Shown: positions 55,086-62,425, numbered from the stretch's first letter. The stretch: 64,000 nt of DNA from CAIUKX01 sp964580965 (GCA_964580965.1 CAZOLZ010000001.1:1-64000), one strand, 5' to 3'. The notes: generated from the sequence alone by a model not told the origin. Translations and numbers: made by a program.

Positions 55086-55955
55086 GTGATCTCAAAACGA
55101 AATAAACGTGGGATAGTAGTTTTATTATTCTTTTCAATAGTATTAATTTATTTTCCACGCATATTTTTTTCTTTCAGCGATAAAACAATTTCTAAAGTAA
55201 CGTTTAAGAAATCAGAATTAACAAAAAAGGAAGAGAAACACTCAAAAAAGTCAATTTTTAATCGTTCAGAAGCTTTTAAAAACAGATTTAAAACTCCAAC
55301 TTCAAAGTTTAATCCTAATGAGTACTCTCAGTTAGAATGGCAAAACTTAGGTTTGTCTATCAAGCAAGCCCAATCAATTGTTAAATATTTGAAGTACCCG
55401 ATTTATTCAAATGAAGAGCTCAAAAAGATATATGTTTTACCGAAAGAATTGTATGATTTAATAAAAGATTCAGCAGTTTACACTAATCAACCAAAAGTTT
55501 ATTTAGAGGAAAACAAAGCTCAAATATTTTCAAAAAGAAAAAAAAATAATATTAATATTATTTCAAAAAAAGAGTTGATTGCAATAAAAGGGTTAGGAGA
55601 ATATACAGCAAATAAAATTTTGAACTTTAGGAATGCACTTGGAGGATATGTTAACGAAAATCAGTACCAAAGTATTTGGAAAATTGATTCAATTAGAATA
55701 GAAATTTTGAAATCAAATTTTTATATAGACACTAATACAATTGTAAAGTTGAATCTTAATCATGTTGACTATGTTCAATTAGTAAAGCATCCCTATATCA
55801 ATAAGAACATTGCTAACTCAATTATTAAATTAAGAAATCAAAATGGTGGGTTTTTCAAAAAATCAGAAGATATTTTAAGGTCTAAAATAATAGATCAAGA
55901 TTTATTTAGAAAATTAAAACCATATTTATGTATTGAAAAAGAAGTTATACAATGA
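55086..55955 (+). CDS. Membrane-anchored helix-hairpin-helix protein (ComEA-like)
   Basis: The 289 residues start at GTG (immediately after the symporter stop) and have one N-terminal membrane helix (VVLLFFSIVLIYFPRIFF). At least two HhH units follow: ISKKELIAIKGLGEYTANKI (about 160-179) and a C-terminal LNHVDYVQLVKHPYINKNIA (about 225-244), and a weaker one near 80-110. Such proteins bind DNA non-specifically; ComEA does so for uptake. No other competence gene is near. It overlaps apt by 4 bases. Confidence 0.8.
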   Translation: MISKRNKRGIVVLLFFSIVLIYFPRIFFSFSDKTISKVTFKKSELTKKEEKHSKKSIFNRSEAFKNRFKTPTSKFNPNEYSQLEWQNLGLSIKQAQSIVKYLKYPIYSNEELKKIYVLPKELYDLIKDSAVYTNQPKVYLEENKAQIFSKRKKNNINIISKKELIAIKGLGEYTANKILNFRNALGGYVNENQYQSIWKIDSIRIEILKSNFYIDTNTIVKLNLNHVDYVQLVKHPYINKNIANSIIKLRNQNGGFFKKSEDILRSKIIDQDLFRKLKPYLCIEKEVIQ

Positions 55956-56482
55956 CTATAGAAGAACAAATAAAATCAGTTATTAGAGATGTGCCTAATT
56001 TCCCAAAAGAAGGTGTGGTTTTCAAAGATATTTCAACAATAATGTTGGATCCAAAGTTGTCTAATAATATTTTAGATCGTTTGGTAAGTATCTATCAAAA
56101 TATGGATTTTGATGCTGTTGCAGGTGTTGAAAGTAGAGGTTTTTTGTTTGGATATGCTTTAGCGATGAGGTTAAATAAGCCTTTTATTTTAATTCGTAAA
56201 AAAGGGAAGTTGCCATACAATAAAATCAGTTATGATTATGCTTTAGAATATGGAACAGCTACAATTGAAATGCATACAGATGCTGTTCAAATAGGTCAAA
56301 AAGTATTAATTCATGATGATTTATTGGCTACTGGTGGATCAGCGGAAGCAGCAGCAAAATTAGTTCAACAAGCAGGAGGTGATATTGCAGGTTTTAATTT
56401 TTTGGTATCACTTGAATTTTTAAATGGTAGTCAAAAGCTTTCTGTTATTTCAGACAATATTATTAATTTAGCAGTCTATTAA
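55952..56482 (+). CDS. apt: Adenine phosphoribosyltransferase
   Basis: Apt converts adenine and PRPP to AMP. The PRPP-binding motif VLIHDDLLATGGSAEAA (about residues 116-132), the N-terminal IRDVPNFPKEGVVFKDIST and AVAGVESRGFLFGYALA are diagnostic. The length (176) is standard. It overlaps the HhH gene by 4 bases. Confidence 0.95.
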   Translation: MTIEEQIKSVIRDVPNFPKEGVVFKDISTIMLDPKLSNNILDRLVSIYQNMDFDAVAGVESRGFLFGYALAMRLNKPFILIRKKGKLPYNKISYDYALEYGTATIEMHTDAVQIGQKVLIHDDLLATGGSAEAAAKLVQQAGGDIAGFNFLVSLEFLNGSQKLSVISDNIINLAVY

Positions 56483-56518
56483 ACAAAAAAATATAAATAA
56501 ACAACTAAACTATTCAAG

Positions 56519-57658
56519 ATGAACTTTGAAAAAAATGAAAATCAATTAATGATTTCTCAAATGGTTAGAGATTTTGCCGAAAAAGAAATCAGACCAAATA
56601 TGATGCATTGGGATGATGAAGAAATTTTTCCAGTTGATGTAATGAAAAAAATGGGAGAACTAGGACTTTTAGGTATCTATATCCCTGAAGAGTATGGAGG
56701 TTCTGGATTTGGTTATTTTGAATATGCAACAGCTTTAATGGAGCTTGGTAAAGTTTGTGGAGGTGTTGGGTTGAGTGTTGCTGCTCATAATTCTTTATGT
56801 ACAGGTCATATTTATTACCATGGAACAGAAGAACAAAAAAAGAAATATTTACCAAAATTAGCTTCTGGAGAATTTATAGGTGCTTGGGGATTAACCGAAC
56901 CTAACACTGGTTCTGATGCTATGAGAATGAAAACAGTTGCTCAAAAAGATGGAGAATATTGGGTAATTAACGGAGCAAAAAACTGGATTACACATGGCTT
57001 GTCTGGAGATGTAGCTGTAGTTTTAGTTAGGACTGGAGAGTTGTTAGATAGTAATGGAATTACAGCATTTATTATTGATAAAGATACACCTGGATTTTCA
57101 TCAGTTAAGATTAAAGATAAGTTTGGTGTTAGAGCGAGTGAGACAGCAGAATTAATTTTTGATAATGTTCGAGTTCACGAAAGCCAAGTAATTGGAGAGG
57201 TAGGTAAAGGTTTTAAGCAAGCTATGCAAGTCTTGGATGGAGGACGAATTTCAATTGCAGCTTTAAGTTGTGGTGTAGCAAGAGGTGCTTATGAAGCTGC
57301 GTTAAAATATTCTAAAGAAAGAGAACAATTTGGTCAATCTATTTCTAAATTCCAAGCAATAGGTTTCAAATTAGCAGATTTGGCTACTGAAATTGAAGCG
57401 GCAGAATTATTGACTTTTCAAGCTGCTTATTTGAAAAATAATAAGATGCCTTTAACAAAGCAAGGAGCTTACGCTAAATATTATGCAAGTGAAGTAGCTG
57501 TTAAATCAGGGAATGAAGCAATGCAAATTATGGGAGGCTATGGTTATACAAAAGAGTATCCTGCTGAGAAATTTTTAAGAGATGCTAGATTGATGACAGT
57601 AGGTGAAGGAACTTCGGAGATTCAAAAAATAGTGATTTCAAGAGAAATTTTAAAATAA
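56519..57658 (+). CDS. Acyl-CoA dehydrogenase
   Basis: This FAD-dependent enzyme introduces a trans-2 double bond in short- or branched-chain acyl-CoA. The 379 residues match the family: EEYGGSGFGYFEYATALMEL, the GAWGLTEPNTGSDAMRMKT flavin region, and the last part KEREQFGQSISKFQAIGFKL with ending YTKEYPAEKFLRDARLM. The catalytic Glu is likely in GAYEAALKYS (about 251-260). Substrate chain length is not decided by sequence. It is a single gene 36 bases after apt. Confidence 0.92.
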   Translation: MNFEKNENQLMISQMVRDFAEKEIRPNMMHWDDEEIFPVDVMKKMGELGLLGIYIPEEYGGSGFGYFEYATALMELGKVCGGVGLSVAAHNSLCTGHIYYHGTEEQKKKYLPKLASGEFIGAWGLTEPNTGSDAMRMKTVAQKDGEYWVINGAKNWITHGLSGDVAVVLVRTGELLDSNGITAFIIDKDTPGFSSVKIKDKFGVRASETAELIFDNVRVHESQVIGEVGKGFKQAMQVLDGGRISIAALSCGVARGAYEAALKYSKEREQFGQSISKFQAIGFKLADLATEIEAAELLTFQAAYLKNNKMPLTKQGAYAKYYASEVAVKSGNEAMQIMGGYGYTKEYPAEKFLRDARLMTVGEGTSEIQKIVISREILK

Positions 57659-57660
57659 CT

Positions 57661-57691
57661 ATTGTTAATAAAAAAAATAATAATATCTTTG
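57661..57691 (+). promoter_or_regulatory. Probable promoter of rpsU
   Basis: ATTG at 57661-57664, a 19-base spacer and TATCTTTG at 57684-57691 match the Bacteroidota consensus with one mismatch. The rpsU ATG lies 44 bases further on. Confidence 0.6.
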
Positions 57692-57735
57692 CATTCCAAT
57701 TTTTAGTGAAAGATAAATTTAAATAAAAAAGAAAT

Positions 57736-57927
57736 ATGTTAATAATTCCGGTAAAAGAAGGAGAAAACATCGAAAGAGCTTTAAAAAAGTTCAAAAAAAA
57801 GTTTGACAAAACTAAAGCGATGAAAGAATTAAGAAGCAGAAAAGAGTTTGTAAAACCATCTGTAGTTAATCGTCAACAAAGAATCCGTGCTGCTTACCGT
57901 GAAAGAATGATTTCTCAATCATTATAA
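57736..57927 (+). CDS. rpsU: 30S ribosomal protein S21 (bS21)
   Basis: bS21 sits at the 30S platform next to the 3' end of 16S rRNA; in Flavobacterium it helps hide the anti-Shine-Dalgarno. The 63 residues start MLIIPVKEGENIERALKKFK and end with the basic RQQRIRAAYRERMIS tail. The bases before the ATG (TAAAAAAGAAAT) hold no AAGGAGG-like motif, unlike many Flavobacteriia in which rpsU keeps a strong one. A consensus-like promoter lies upstream, and an intrinsic terminator just downstream overlaps the next start codon. Confidence 0.95.
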   Translation: MLIIPVKEGENIERALKKFKKKFDKTKAMKELRSRKEFVKPSVVNRQQRIRAAYRERMISQSL

Positions 57928-57956
57928 TTAACGTAACAAAGACAGATATTATTCGT

Positions 57957-57982
57957 AAAGGAGCCTATGGCTCCTTTTTTTT
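57957..57982 (+). terminator. Intrinsic terminator of rpsU containing the xer start codon
   Basis: AAAGGAGCC (57957-57965) and GGCTCCTTT (57969-57977) form a 9-bp perfect stem with a TAT triloop; eight T in a row (57975-57982) overlap the 3' arm. The ATG of the recombinase gene (57967-57969) spans the loop and the base of the 3' arm. Confidence 0.88.
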
Positions 57983-58845
57983 ATTTACAGTTTTTAGATT
58001 ATTTAAGGTATGAAAAGCGTTATTCAAATCATACCATAGTTAATTATGAAGTCGACTTAAAACAATTTTTTGAATTTTTCGATGGAGAAGATGTTACTAT
58101 TTTAAAGTCAAAAGAAATTAGGTCTTGGCTAGTAAATTTGTCAGAAAAAAAAATAACAAATAAAACCATCGCTAGGAAATTATCAACACTTAAGACTTTT
58201 TATAAGTTTTTACAAAAGGAAAACTTGATTGATCGTAATCCTGTAATTCGTATAAACGCTCCTAAGGTTGAAAAGCGTTTACCAGCTTTTGTAAAAGAAG
58301 TAGAACTATCAATTGAAAAGTTAAAGGTGCTAGATGGGGACACACATGAAGAAAAGAGAAATTTTTTAATTTTTGAAGTGTTTTATCAAACTGGTATTCG
58401 TTTATCAGAACTACTTTTATTAAAAGAAAAAGATTTTTCAAAGGGAAGGATATTGGTAAATGGTAAACGAAACAAACAACGTGTAATACCTTTGTCTAAC
58501 GATTTGACAAATAAAATCATAGATTTTCAAACATTTAAACAAAATAATAGAATTAATTCAGATTATATTTTTTGTAGTAATAGAGGTGAAAAATTATATT
58601 CTAAGCTTGTTTATAGAATAATAAATTCCTATCTTGGCTGTGTAACGAAGATGGAAAGGCGAAGTCCACATGTGTTGAGACATACTTTTGCTACACATAT
58701 GTTAAATAATGGAGCAGGTCTAGAAGCTTTAAAAGAGTTATTAGGTCATTCGAGTTTGTCAGCAACGCAAGTGTATACGCACAATACTTTTTCACAATTA
58801 ACTAATATATATTCACAAGCTCACCCTAGGGGAGAAAAAAATTAA
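57967..58845 (+). CDS. Tyrosine recombinase (XerC/XerD-like)
   Basis: The 292-residue integrase-like recombinase resolves chromosome dimers at dif. The N-terminal SAM-like core-binding domain is residues 1-85. The catalytic domain has Arg in TGIRLSELLLLKE (about 141), Lys near VNGKRNKQRVIP, HVLRHTFATHML (HxxR, about 236-247), His in LLGHSSLSATQ and the nucleophile Tyr in VYTHN. The only canonical start in frame is ATG 57967 inside the rpsU terminator; no GTG or TTG occurs before FLDYLRYEKRYS. XerC and XerD cannot be told apart here. Confidence 0.9.
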   Translation: MAPFFYLQFLDYLRYEKRYSNHTIVNYEVDLKQFFEFFDGEDVTILKSKEIRSWLVNLSEKKITNKTIARKLSTLKTFYKFLQKENLIDRNPVIRINAPKVEKRLPAFVKEVELSIEKLKVLDGDTHEEKRNFLIFEVFYQTGIRLSELLLLKEKDFSKGRILVNGKRNKQRVIPLSNDLTNKIIDFQTFKQNNRINSDYIFCSNRGEKLYSKLVYRIINSYLGCVTKMERRSPHVLRHTFATHMLNNGAGLEALKELLGHSSLSATQVYTHNTFSQLTNIYSQAHPRGEKN

Positions 58846-58850
58846 AAATT

Positions 58851-59144
58851 ATGGACATTAAATTGCATTCAGTTCACTTCACAGCAGATCAAAAGCTTAT
58901 TGATTTTGTTAATGAAAAGGTTAAAAAATTAGGTTTGTTTTATGACGCTATTGTTACATCTGAAGTCTTTTTAAGACTTGATAAGAACCAAGAAGGTGAA
59001 AATAAAATTTCAGAGGTTAAACTGTTGATACCAGGTAAAGAATTGTTTGCAAAGAAGCATGCTAGAAGCTTTGAAGAGGCAACAGATTTAGCAGTTGAGG
59101 CATTAAGAAAGCAAGTAGCAAAACAAAAGGAAAAAAATAAATAA
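58851..59144 (+). CDS. hpf: Ribosome hibernation promoting factor, short form
   Basis: The 97 residues match the HPF/RaiA domain: MDIKLHSVHFTADQKLIDFV, VKKLGLFYDAIVTSEVFLRL, and the conserved HARSFEEATDLAVEALRKQV. It binds the 30S subunit and inactivates ribosomes in stationary phase. The basic tail (KQVAKQKEKNK) lacks the long-form dimerisation domain, so partner factors would be needed for 100S formation. It begins 5 bases after the recombinase gene and ends at a strong terminator. Confidence 0.9.
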   Translation: MDIKLHSVHFTADQKLIDFVNEKVKKLGLFYDAIVTSEVFLRLDKNQEGENKISEVKLLIPGKELFAKKHARSFEEATDLAVEALRKQVAKQKEKNK

Positions 59145-59162
59145 TACTTTTATTTCATTAGT

Positions 59163-59198
59163 AATCAGTCAATTATAATAATTGACTGATTTTTTTTT
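59163..59198 (+). terminator. Intrinsic terminator after hpf
   Basis: An 11-bp perfect stem, AATCAGTCAAT (59163-59173) with ATTGACTGATT (59181-59191), has a 7-base loop and a long T run (59190-59198). Confidence 0.88.
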
Positions 59199-59217
59199 GA
59201 TTTTTTTTTTGAAAAAG

Positions 59218-59248
59218 TTTGCACATTTAAATTTTAGGCTTAATTTTG
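59218..59248 (+). promoter_or_regulatory. Consensus promoter of the tRNA-tuf operon
   Basis: TTTG (59218-59221), exactly 19 bases, then TAATTTTG (59241-59248) is a perfect match to the Bacteroidota -33/-7 promoter. It lies 60 bases before the first tRNA and just after the hpf terminator. Confidence 0.8.
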
Positions 59249-59307
59249 CACCACCCATTTGGGAAACACGATTTTAAAGTTCTTTAATTTACTGAAATAT
59301 CAATAAC

Positions 59308-59381
59308 GCCGATGTAGCTCAGCTGGCTAGAGCAGCTGATTTGTAATCAGCAGGTCGGGGGTTCGAGTCCCTCCATCGGCT
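59308..59381 (+). tRNA. tRNA-Thr (anticodon TGT)
   Basis: The 74-base gene has a perfect 7-bp acceptor (GCCGATG with CATCGGC), a GCTGA/TCAGC anticodon stem with loop TTTGTAA (anticodon TGT) and the GTTCGAG T-loop. CCA is not encoded. It is the first gene of the Thr-Tyr-Gly-Thr-tuf set. Confidence 0.96.
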
Positions 59382-59388
59382 CAAAGTT

Positions 59389-59470
59389 GGGGATGTCGCA
59401 TAGTGGCTATTGCAGCAGACTGTAAATCTGTCACCGTTTGGTATCGTTGGTTCGAGTCCATCCATCCCCA
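59389..59470 (+). tRNA. tRNA-Tyr (anticodon GTA)
   Basis: The 82-base class II tRNA has a GGGGATG/CATCCCC acceptor, the CAGA(CTGTAAA)TCTG anticodon arm (anticodon GTA), a long variable arm (CACCGTTTGGTATCG region) and a GTTCGAG T-loop. It follows tRNA-Thr by 7 bases. CCA is not encoded. Confidence 0.95.
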
Positions 59471-59502
59471 CTAGTATTGTTGATATTTATAAAATTTAAT
59501 AA

Positions 59503-59575
59503 GCGGGAGTAGCTCAGTTGGTAGAGCGTCAGCCTTCCAAGCTGAGGGTCGCGAGTTCGAATCTCGTCTCCCGCT
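59503..59575 (+). tRNA. tRNA-Gly (anticodon TCC)
   Basis: The 73-base gene has a GCGGGAG/CTCCCGC acceptor, an anticodon loop CTTCCAA (anticodon TCC) and the GTTCGAA T-loop. It is third in the cluster. CCA is not encoded. Confidence 0.96.
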
Positions 59576-59601
59576 CTTATTAAAATTTAAGTAATTTAAA
59601 G

Positions 59602-59673
59602 GCCGGTGTAGCTCAGAGGTAGAGTGCTTCCTTGGTAAGGAAGAGGTCACGAGTTCAATTCTCGTCGTCGGCT
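59602..59673 (+). tRNA. tRNA-Thr (anticodon GGT)
   Basis: The 72-base gene has a GCCGGTG/CGTCGGC acceptor with two G-T wobble pairs, an anticodon loop TTGGTAA (anticodon GGT) and the GTTCAAT T-loop. Together with the TGT isoacceptor it covers ACA, ACC and ACU. Confidence 0.95.
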
Positions 59674-59698
59674 CTGCTTGGTGTGTATATAATGTTGA

Positions 59699-59725
59699 TT
59701 TCATCCGTTTTTCGGGTGGAATTTT
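59699..59725 (+). other. Stem-loop between tRNA-Thr and tuf
   Basis: TTTCATCCG (59699-59707) pairs with CGGGTGGAA (59713-59721) with two G-T pairs and a TTTTT loop, followed by TTTTG. It could be a leaky terminator or a processing site in the shared tRNA-tuf transcript. Confidence 0.45.
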
Positions 59726-59772
59726 GTACATTAAAAAGGTTTGTTTTTTATTAACTAAGTAACAATAATAAA

Positions 59773-60960
59773 ATGGCTAAGGAAAATTATGATCGTTCGA
59801 AACCGCATTTAAATATCGGTACTATTGGACACGTAGATCACGGGAAAACTACTTTGACAGCTGCGATTTGTACAGTTTTGTCTAATAAAGGTTTAGCACA
59901 ACTTCGTGATTTCTCATCAATTGATAACGCTCCAGAAGAGAAAGAGCGTGGTATTACTATTAACACAGCTCACGTAGAGTATGAGACTACTAATCGTCAC
60001 TATGCTCACATCGATTGTCCGGGTCACGCGGATTACGTTAAGAACATGGTAACTGGTGCTGCGCAAATGGATGGTGCTATCATCGTTGTAGCTGCAACAG
60101 ATGGGCCTATGCCACAAACTCGTGAGCACATCTTATTAGGTCGTCAGGTAGGTATTCCACGTATTGTTGTTTTTATGAACAAAGTGGATTTAGTTGATGA
60201 TGCTGAATTATTAGAATTAGTAGAAATGGAAATCCGTGAGTTATTATCTTTCTACGATTATGATGGAGATAATGCTCCTGTAGTTCAAGGTTCTGCTTTA
60301 GGTGCTTTAAATGGTGAGCCAGAGTGGGTAGCTAAAGTTGATGAATTAATGGATGCTGTAGATTCTTACATTGAATTACCTCCACGTGATACTGATAAGC
60401 CTTTCTTGATGTCTATCGAGGATGTATTTACTATTCAAGGTCGTGGTACTGTAGCTACAGGTCGTATTGAAACTGGTGTTATTAATACAGGTGATCCAGT
60501 TGAGATTTTAGGTATGGGTACAGAAAAATTAACTTCTACAGTAACAGGAGTTGAGATGTTCCGTAAAATCTTAGATAGAGGTGAAGCAGGAGATAACGTT
60601 GGTTTATTATTAAGAGGTATTGATAAAACTGATATTAAAAGAGGTATGGTTATCTGTAAGCCAGGTTCAACTAACCCTCATGCAGAATTCAAAGCTGAAA
60701 TCTATGTTTTGAAGAAAGAAGAAGGTGGTCGTCATACTCCATTCCATAATAAATACCGTCCTCAGTTCTATTTCAGAACAACTGATGTTACAGGTGAGAT
60801 TTTCTTATCAGACGGTCGTGAAATGGTAATGCCAGGTGATAACGTTTCTATTAATGTTAAATTAATCGTTCCAGTAGCAATGGATAAAGGTTTACGTTTT
60901 GCAATCCGTGAAGGTGGTAGAACAGTAGGTGCTGGTCAGGTTACTGAAATTATTGACTAA
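59773..60960 (+). CDS. tuf: Elongation factor Tu
   Basis: EF-Tu delivers aminoacyl-tRNA to the ribosome with GTP. The GTPase motifs are GHVDHGKT (residues 19-26), the DCPGH region (about 81) and NKVD (about 136). The effector region RGITINTAHVEYET and the C-terminal domain ending GRTVGAGQVTEIID complete the 395 residues. Codon use is strikingly different from neighbours (more GGT, CGT and GTT), as for a very highly expressed gene. It is fifth in the tRNA cluster. Confidence 0.98.
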   Translation: MAKENYDRSKPHLNIGTIGHVDHGKTTLTAAICTVLSNKGLAQLRDFSSIDNAPEEKERGITINTAHVEYETTNRHYAHIDCPGHADYVKNMVTGAAQMDGAIIVVAATDGPMPQTREHILLGRQVGIPRIVVFMNKVDLVDDAELLELVEMEIRELLSFYDYDGDNAPVVQGSALGALNGEPEWVAKVDELMDAVDSYIELPPRDTDKPFLMSIEDVFTIQGRGTVATGRIETGVINTGDPVEILGMGTEKLTSTVTGVEMFRKILDRGEAGDNVGLLLRGIDKTDIKRGMVICKPGSTNPHAEFKAEIYVLKKEEGGRHTPFHNKYRPQFYFRTTDVTGEIFLSDGREMVMPGDNVSINVKLIVPVAMDKGLRFAIREGGRTVGAGQVTEIID

Positions 60961-60985
60961 TATTTTATATAAGTCTTGATATTTT

Positions 60986-61008
60986 AAGGGGAGCTTGCTC
61001 CCCTTTTT
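60986..61008 (+). terminator. Intrinsic terminator after tuf
   Basis: AAGGGGAGC (60986-60994) with GCTCCCCTT (60997-61005) and a two-base loop (a CTTG-type tight turn if the closing pair opens) precedes a T run. It ends three bases before tRNA-Trp. Confidence 0.85.
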
Positions 61009-61010
61009 AT

Positions 61011-61083
61011 GCGGGTGTAGCTCAGTTGGTAGAGTAGTGGTCTCCAAAACCATTGGTCGTGAGTTCGAATCTTACCGCCCGCG
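61011..61083 (+). tRNA. tRNA-Trp (anticodon CCA)
   Basis: The 73-base gene has a GCGGGTG/CGCCCGC acceptor with one G-T pair, an anticodon loop CTCCAAA (anticodon CCA) and the GTTCGAA T-loop. It precedes secE by 17 bases, an arrangement also known from other bacteria. Confidence 0.96.
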
Positions 61084-61100
61084 CAATAAAACAATGAGTT

Positions 61101-61322
61101 GTGTCAAAAATTAAAGAATATATTAACGATACAGTAAACGAAATGGTTCATAAAGTAACTTGGCCTACTTGGAAAGAGTTACAGAATAGTACCATTATTG
61201 TTGTCGTTGCGTCTATTATCATTTCATTGTTCATTTTTGTAATGGATTTCGGATTTGGTATCGTTGGAGGAACTGACTCATCTTGGAAAGGTGTTTTAGG
61301 TTTTATTTACAGAATGTTTTAA
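61101..61322 (+). CDS. secE: SecE preprotein translocase subunit
   Basis: This small inner-membrane subunit stabilises SecY. The 73 residues start at GTG (MSKIKEYINDTVNEMVHKVTW), contain the conserved amphipathic WPTWKELQNSTIIVV and one membrane helix (VVASIIISLFIFVMDFGFGI). The ATG 8 bases upstream is out of frame. It lies before nusG, the universal order. Confidence 0.95.
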   Translation: MSKIKEYINDTVNEMVHKVTWPTWKELQNSTIIVVVASIIISLFIFVMDFGFGIVGGTDSSWKGVLGFIYRMF

Positions 61323-61328
61323 AAGATA

Positions 61329-61880
61329 ATGGGAGATATAAAAAAACGTTGGTACGTTGTTAGAGCTGTCAGTGGAAAAGAAAAAAAGGTCAAAGAATTT
61401 CTTGATCTTGAAATTGCAAGACATAAAATAGACGATTATGTTGAGCAGGTTCTAATTCCAACTGAAAAAGTTTTTCAAATTCGTAACGGTAAGAAGATTA
61501 TGAAAGAAAAATCTTATTTGCCAGGATATGTTTTGATTGAAGCTGCTTTGGTTGGAGAAGTTACTCACGTTATCAAAAGTATTCCTAATGTAATAGGATT
61601 TCTTGGAACTGAAAAGGGAGGTGATCCTGTTCCAATGAGAATGTCTGAAGTAAATCGTATTTTAGGTAAGGTTGATGAATTATCAGGTTCTGAAGAAGAG
61701 ATGAAGATTCCTTATGTTGTTGGTGAATCTGTCAAAGTTATTGATGGACCATTTAACAACTTTTCAGGGGTTATTGATGAAATCAATGAAGAGAAAAAGA
61801 AACTTAAAGTAATGGTTAAAATCTTTGGTAGAAAAAATCTATTAGAGCTTAATTACATGCAAGTTTCTAAAGAAGTTTAA
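61329..61880 (+). CDS. nusG: Transcription termination/antitermination protein NusG
   Basis: NusG binds RNA polymerase and couples it to ribosomes or Rho. The N-terminal NGN domain (about residues 5-110; KRWYVVRAVSGKEKKVKEFL) and the C-terminal KOW domain (about 128-160; GESVKVIDGPFNNFSGVIDE) are clear. The length (183) is normal. A structured leader lies between it and rplK. Confidence 0.95.
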   Translation: MGDIKKRWYVVRAVSGKEKKVKEFLDLEIARHKIDDYVEQVLIPTEKVFQIRNGKKIMKEKSYLPGYVLIEAALVGEVTHVIKSIPNVIGFLGTEKGGDPVPMRMSEVNRILGKVDELSGSEEEMKIPYVVGESVKVIDGPFNNFSGVIDEINEEKKKLKVMVKIFGRKNLLELNYMQVSKEV

Positions 61881-61896
61881 TTTTGTATATTAACCA

Positions 61897-61950
61897 GTAG
61901 GAGTGAGTGTAAACGAACTAAAGCTTCCCGTTAAACTCATGTTTGACTAC
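61897..61950 (+). promoter_or_regulatory. Structured leader before rplK, possible L1-binding autoregulatory element
   Basis: Paired segments GTAG (61897-61900) with CTAC (61947-61950), TGAGT (61904-61908) with ACTCA (61935-61939) and AACG (61912-61915) with CGTT (61929-61932) form a stem with internal loops and a 13-base apical loop. The position directly upstream of rplK-rplA is where uL1 autoregulates its operon in other bacteria. Confidence 0.5.
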
Positions 61951-61966
61951 ATAATTTTTTAATAAG

Positions 61967-62413
61967 ATGGCTAAAGTAGTAGCAGGATTGATCAAATTAC
62001 AGATCAAAGGAGGTGCAGCTAACCCGTCACCACCAGTAGGACCAGCTTTAGGTTCTAAGGGTGTTAATATCATGGAGTTCTGTAAGCAGTTTAATGCTAG
62101 AACTCAAGATAAAGCGGGAAAAGTTTTACCAGTTGTTATCACTGTTTATAGTGATAAATCTTTTGATTTTATTATCAAAACACCACCAGCAGCTGTTCAA
62201 ATCAAAGAATTAGGCAAATTGAAAAAAGGTTCATCAGAACCTAATCGTTCAAAGGTTGGTACTATTTCATGGGATGTTGTTAGAACAATCGCAGAGGATA
62301 AATTACCAGATATGAACTGTTTCACTGTCGATTCTGCAATGAGAATGGTAGCAGGTACAGCAAGAAGTATGGGTGTTAATGTAAATGGTGGTAATGCACC
62401 TGAAACTAAATAA
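61967..62413 (+). CDS. rplK: 50S ribosomal protein L11 (uL11)
   Basis: uL11 is part of the GTPase-associated centre of the 50S subunit. The 148 residues start MAKVVAGLIKLQIKGGAANP (full Pro-rich PSPPVGPALG loop) and end in the RNA-binding domain (KVGTISWDVVRTIAEDKLPD, MRMVAGTARSMGV). It starts about 17 bases after the structured leader. Confidence 0.97.
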   Translation: MAKVVAGLIKLQIKGGAANPSPPVGPALGSKGVNIMEFCKQFNARTQDKAGKVLPVVITVYSDKSFDFIIKTPPAAVQIKELGKLKKGSSEPNRSKVGTISWDVVRTIAEDKLPDMNCFTVDSAMRMVAGTARSMGVNVNGGNAPETK

Positions 62414-62425
62414 GTGTTATAAATC

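Noticed and set aside
57957..57963. AAAGGAG as an ordinary Shine-Dalgarno for the recombinase
   Set aside because: It is only three bases from the ATG and is fully paired in the terminator stem, and SD use is rare in this phylum; it is more simply part of the hairpin.
59471..59731. An open frame of 86 codons on the minus strand across the tRNA genes
   Set aside because: It is antisense to tRNA-Gly and tRNA-Thr; its GRRDSNSRPSAWKADALP text is the well-known false peptide read from tRNA complements.
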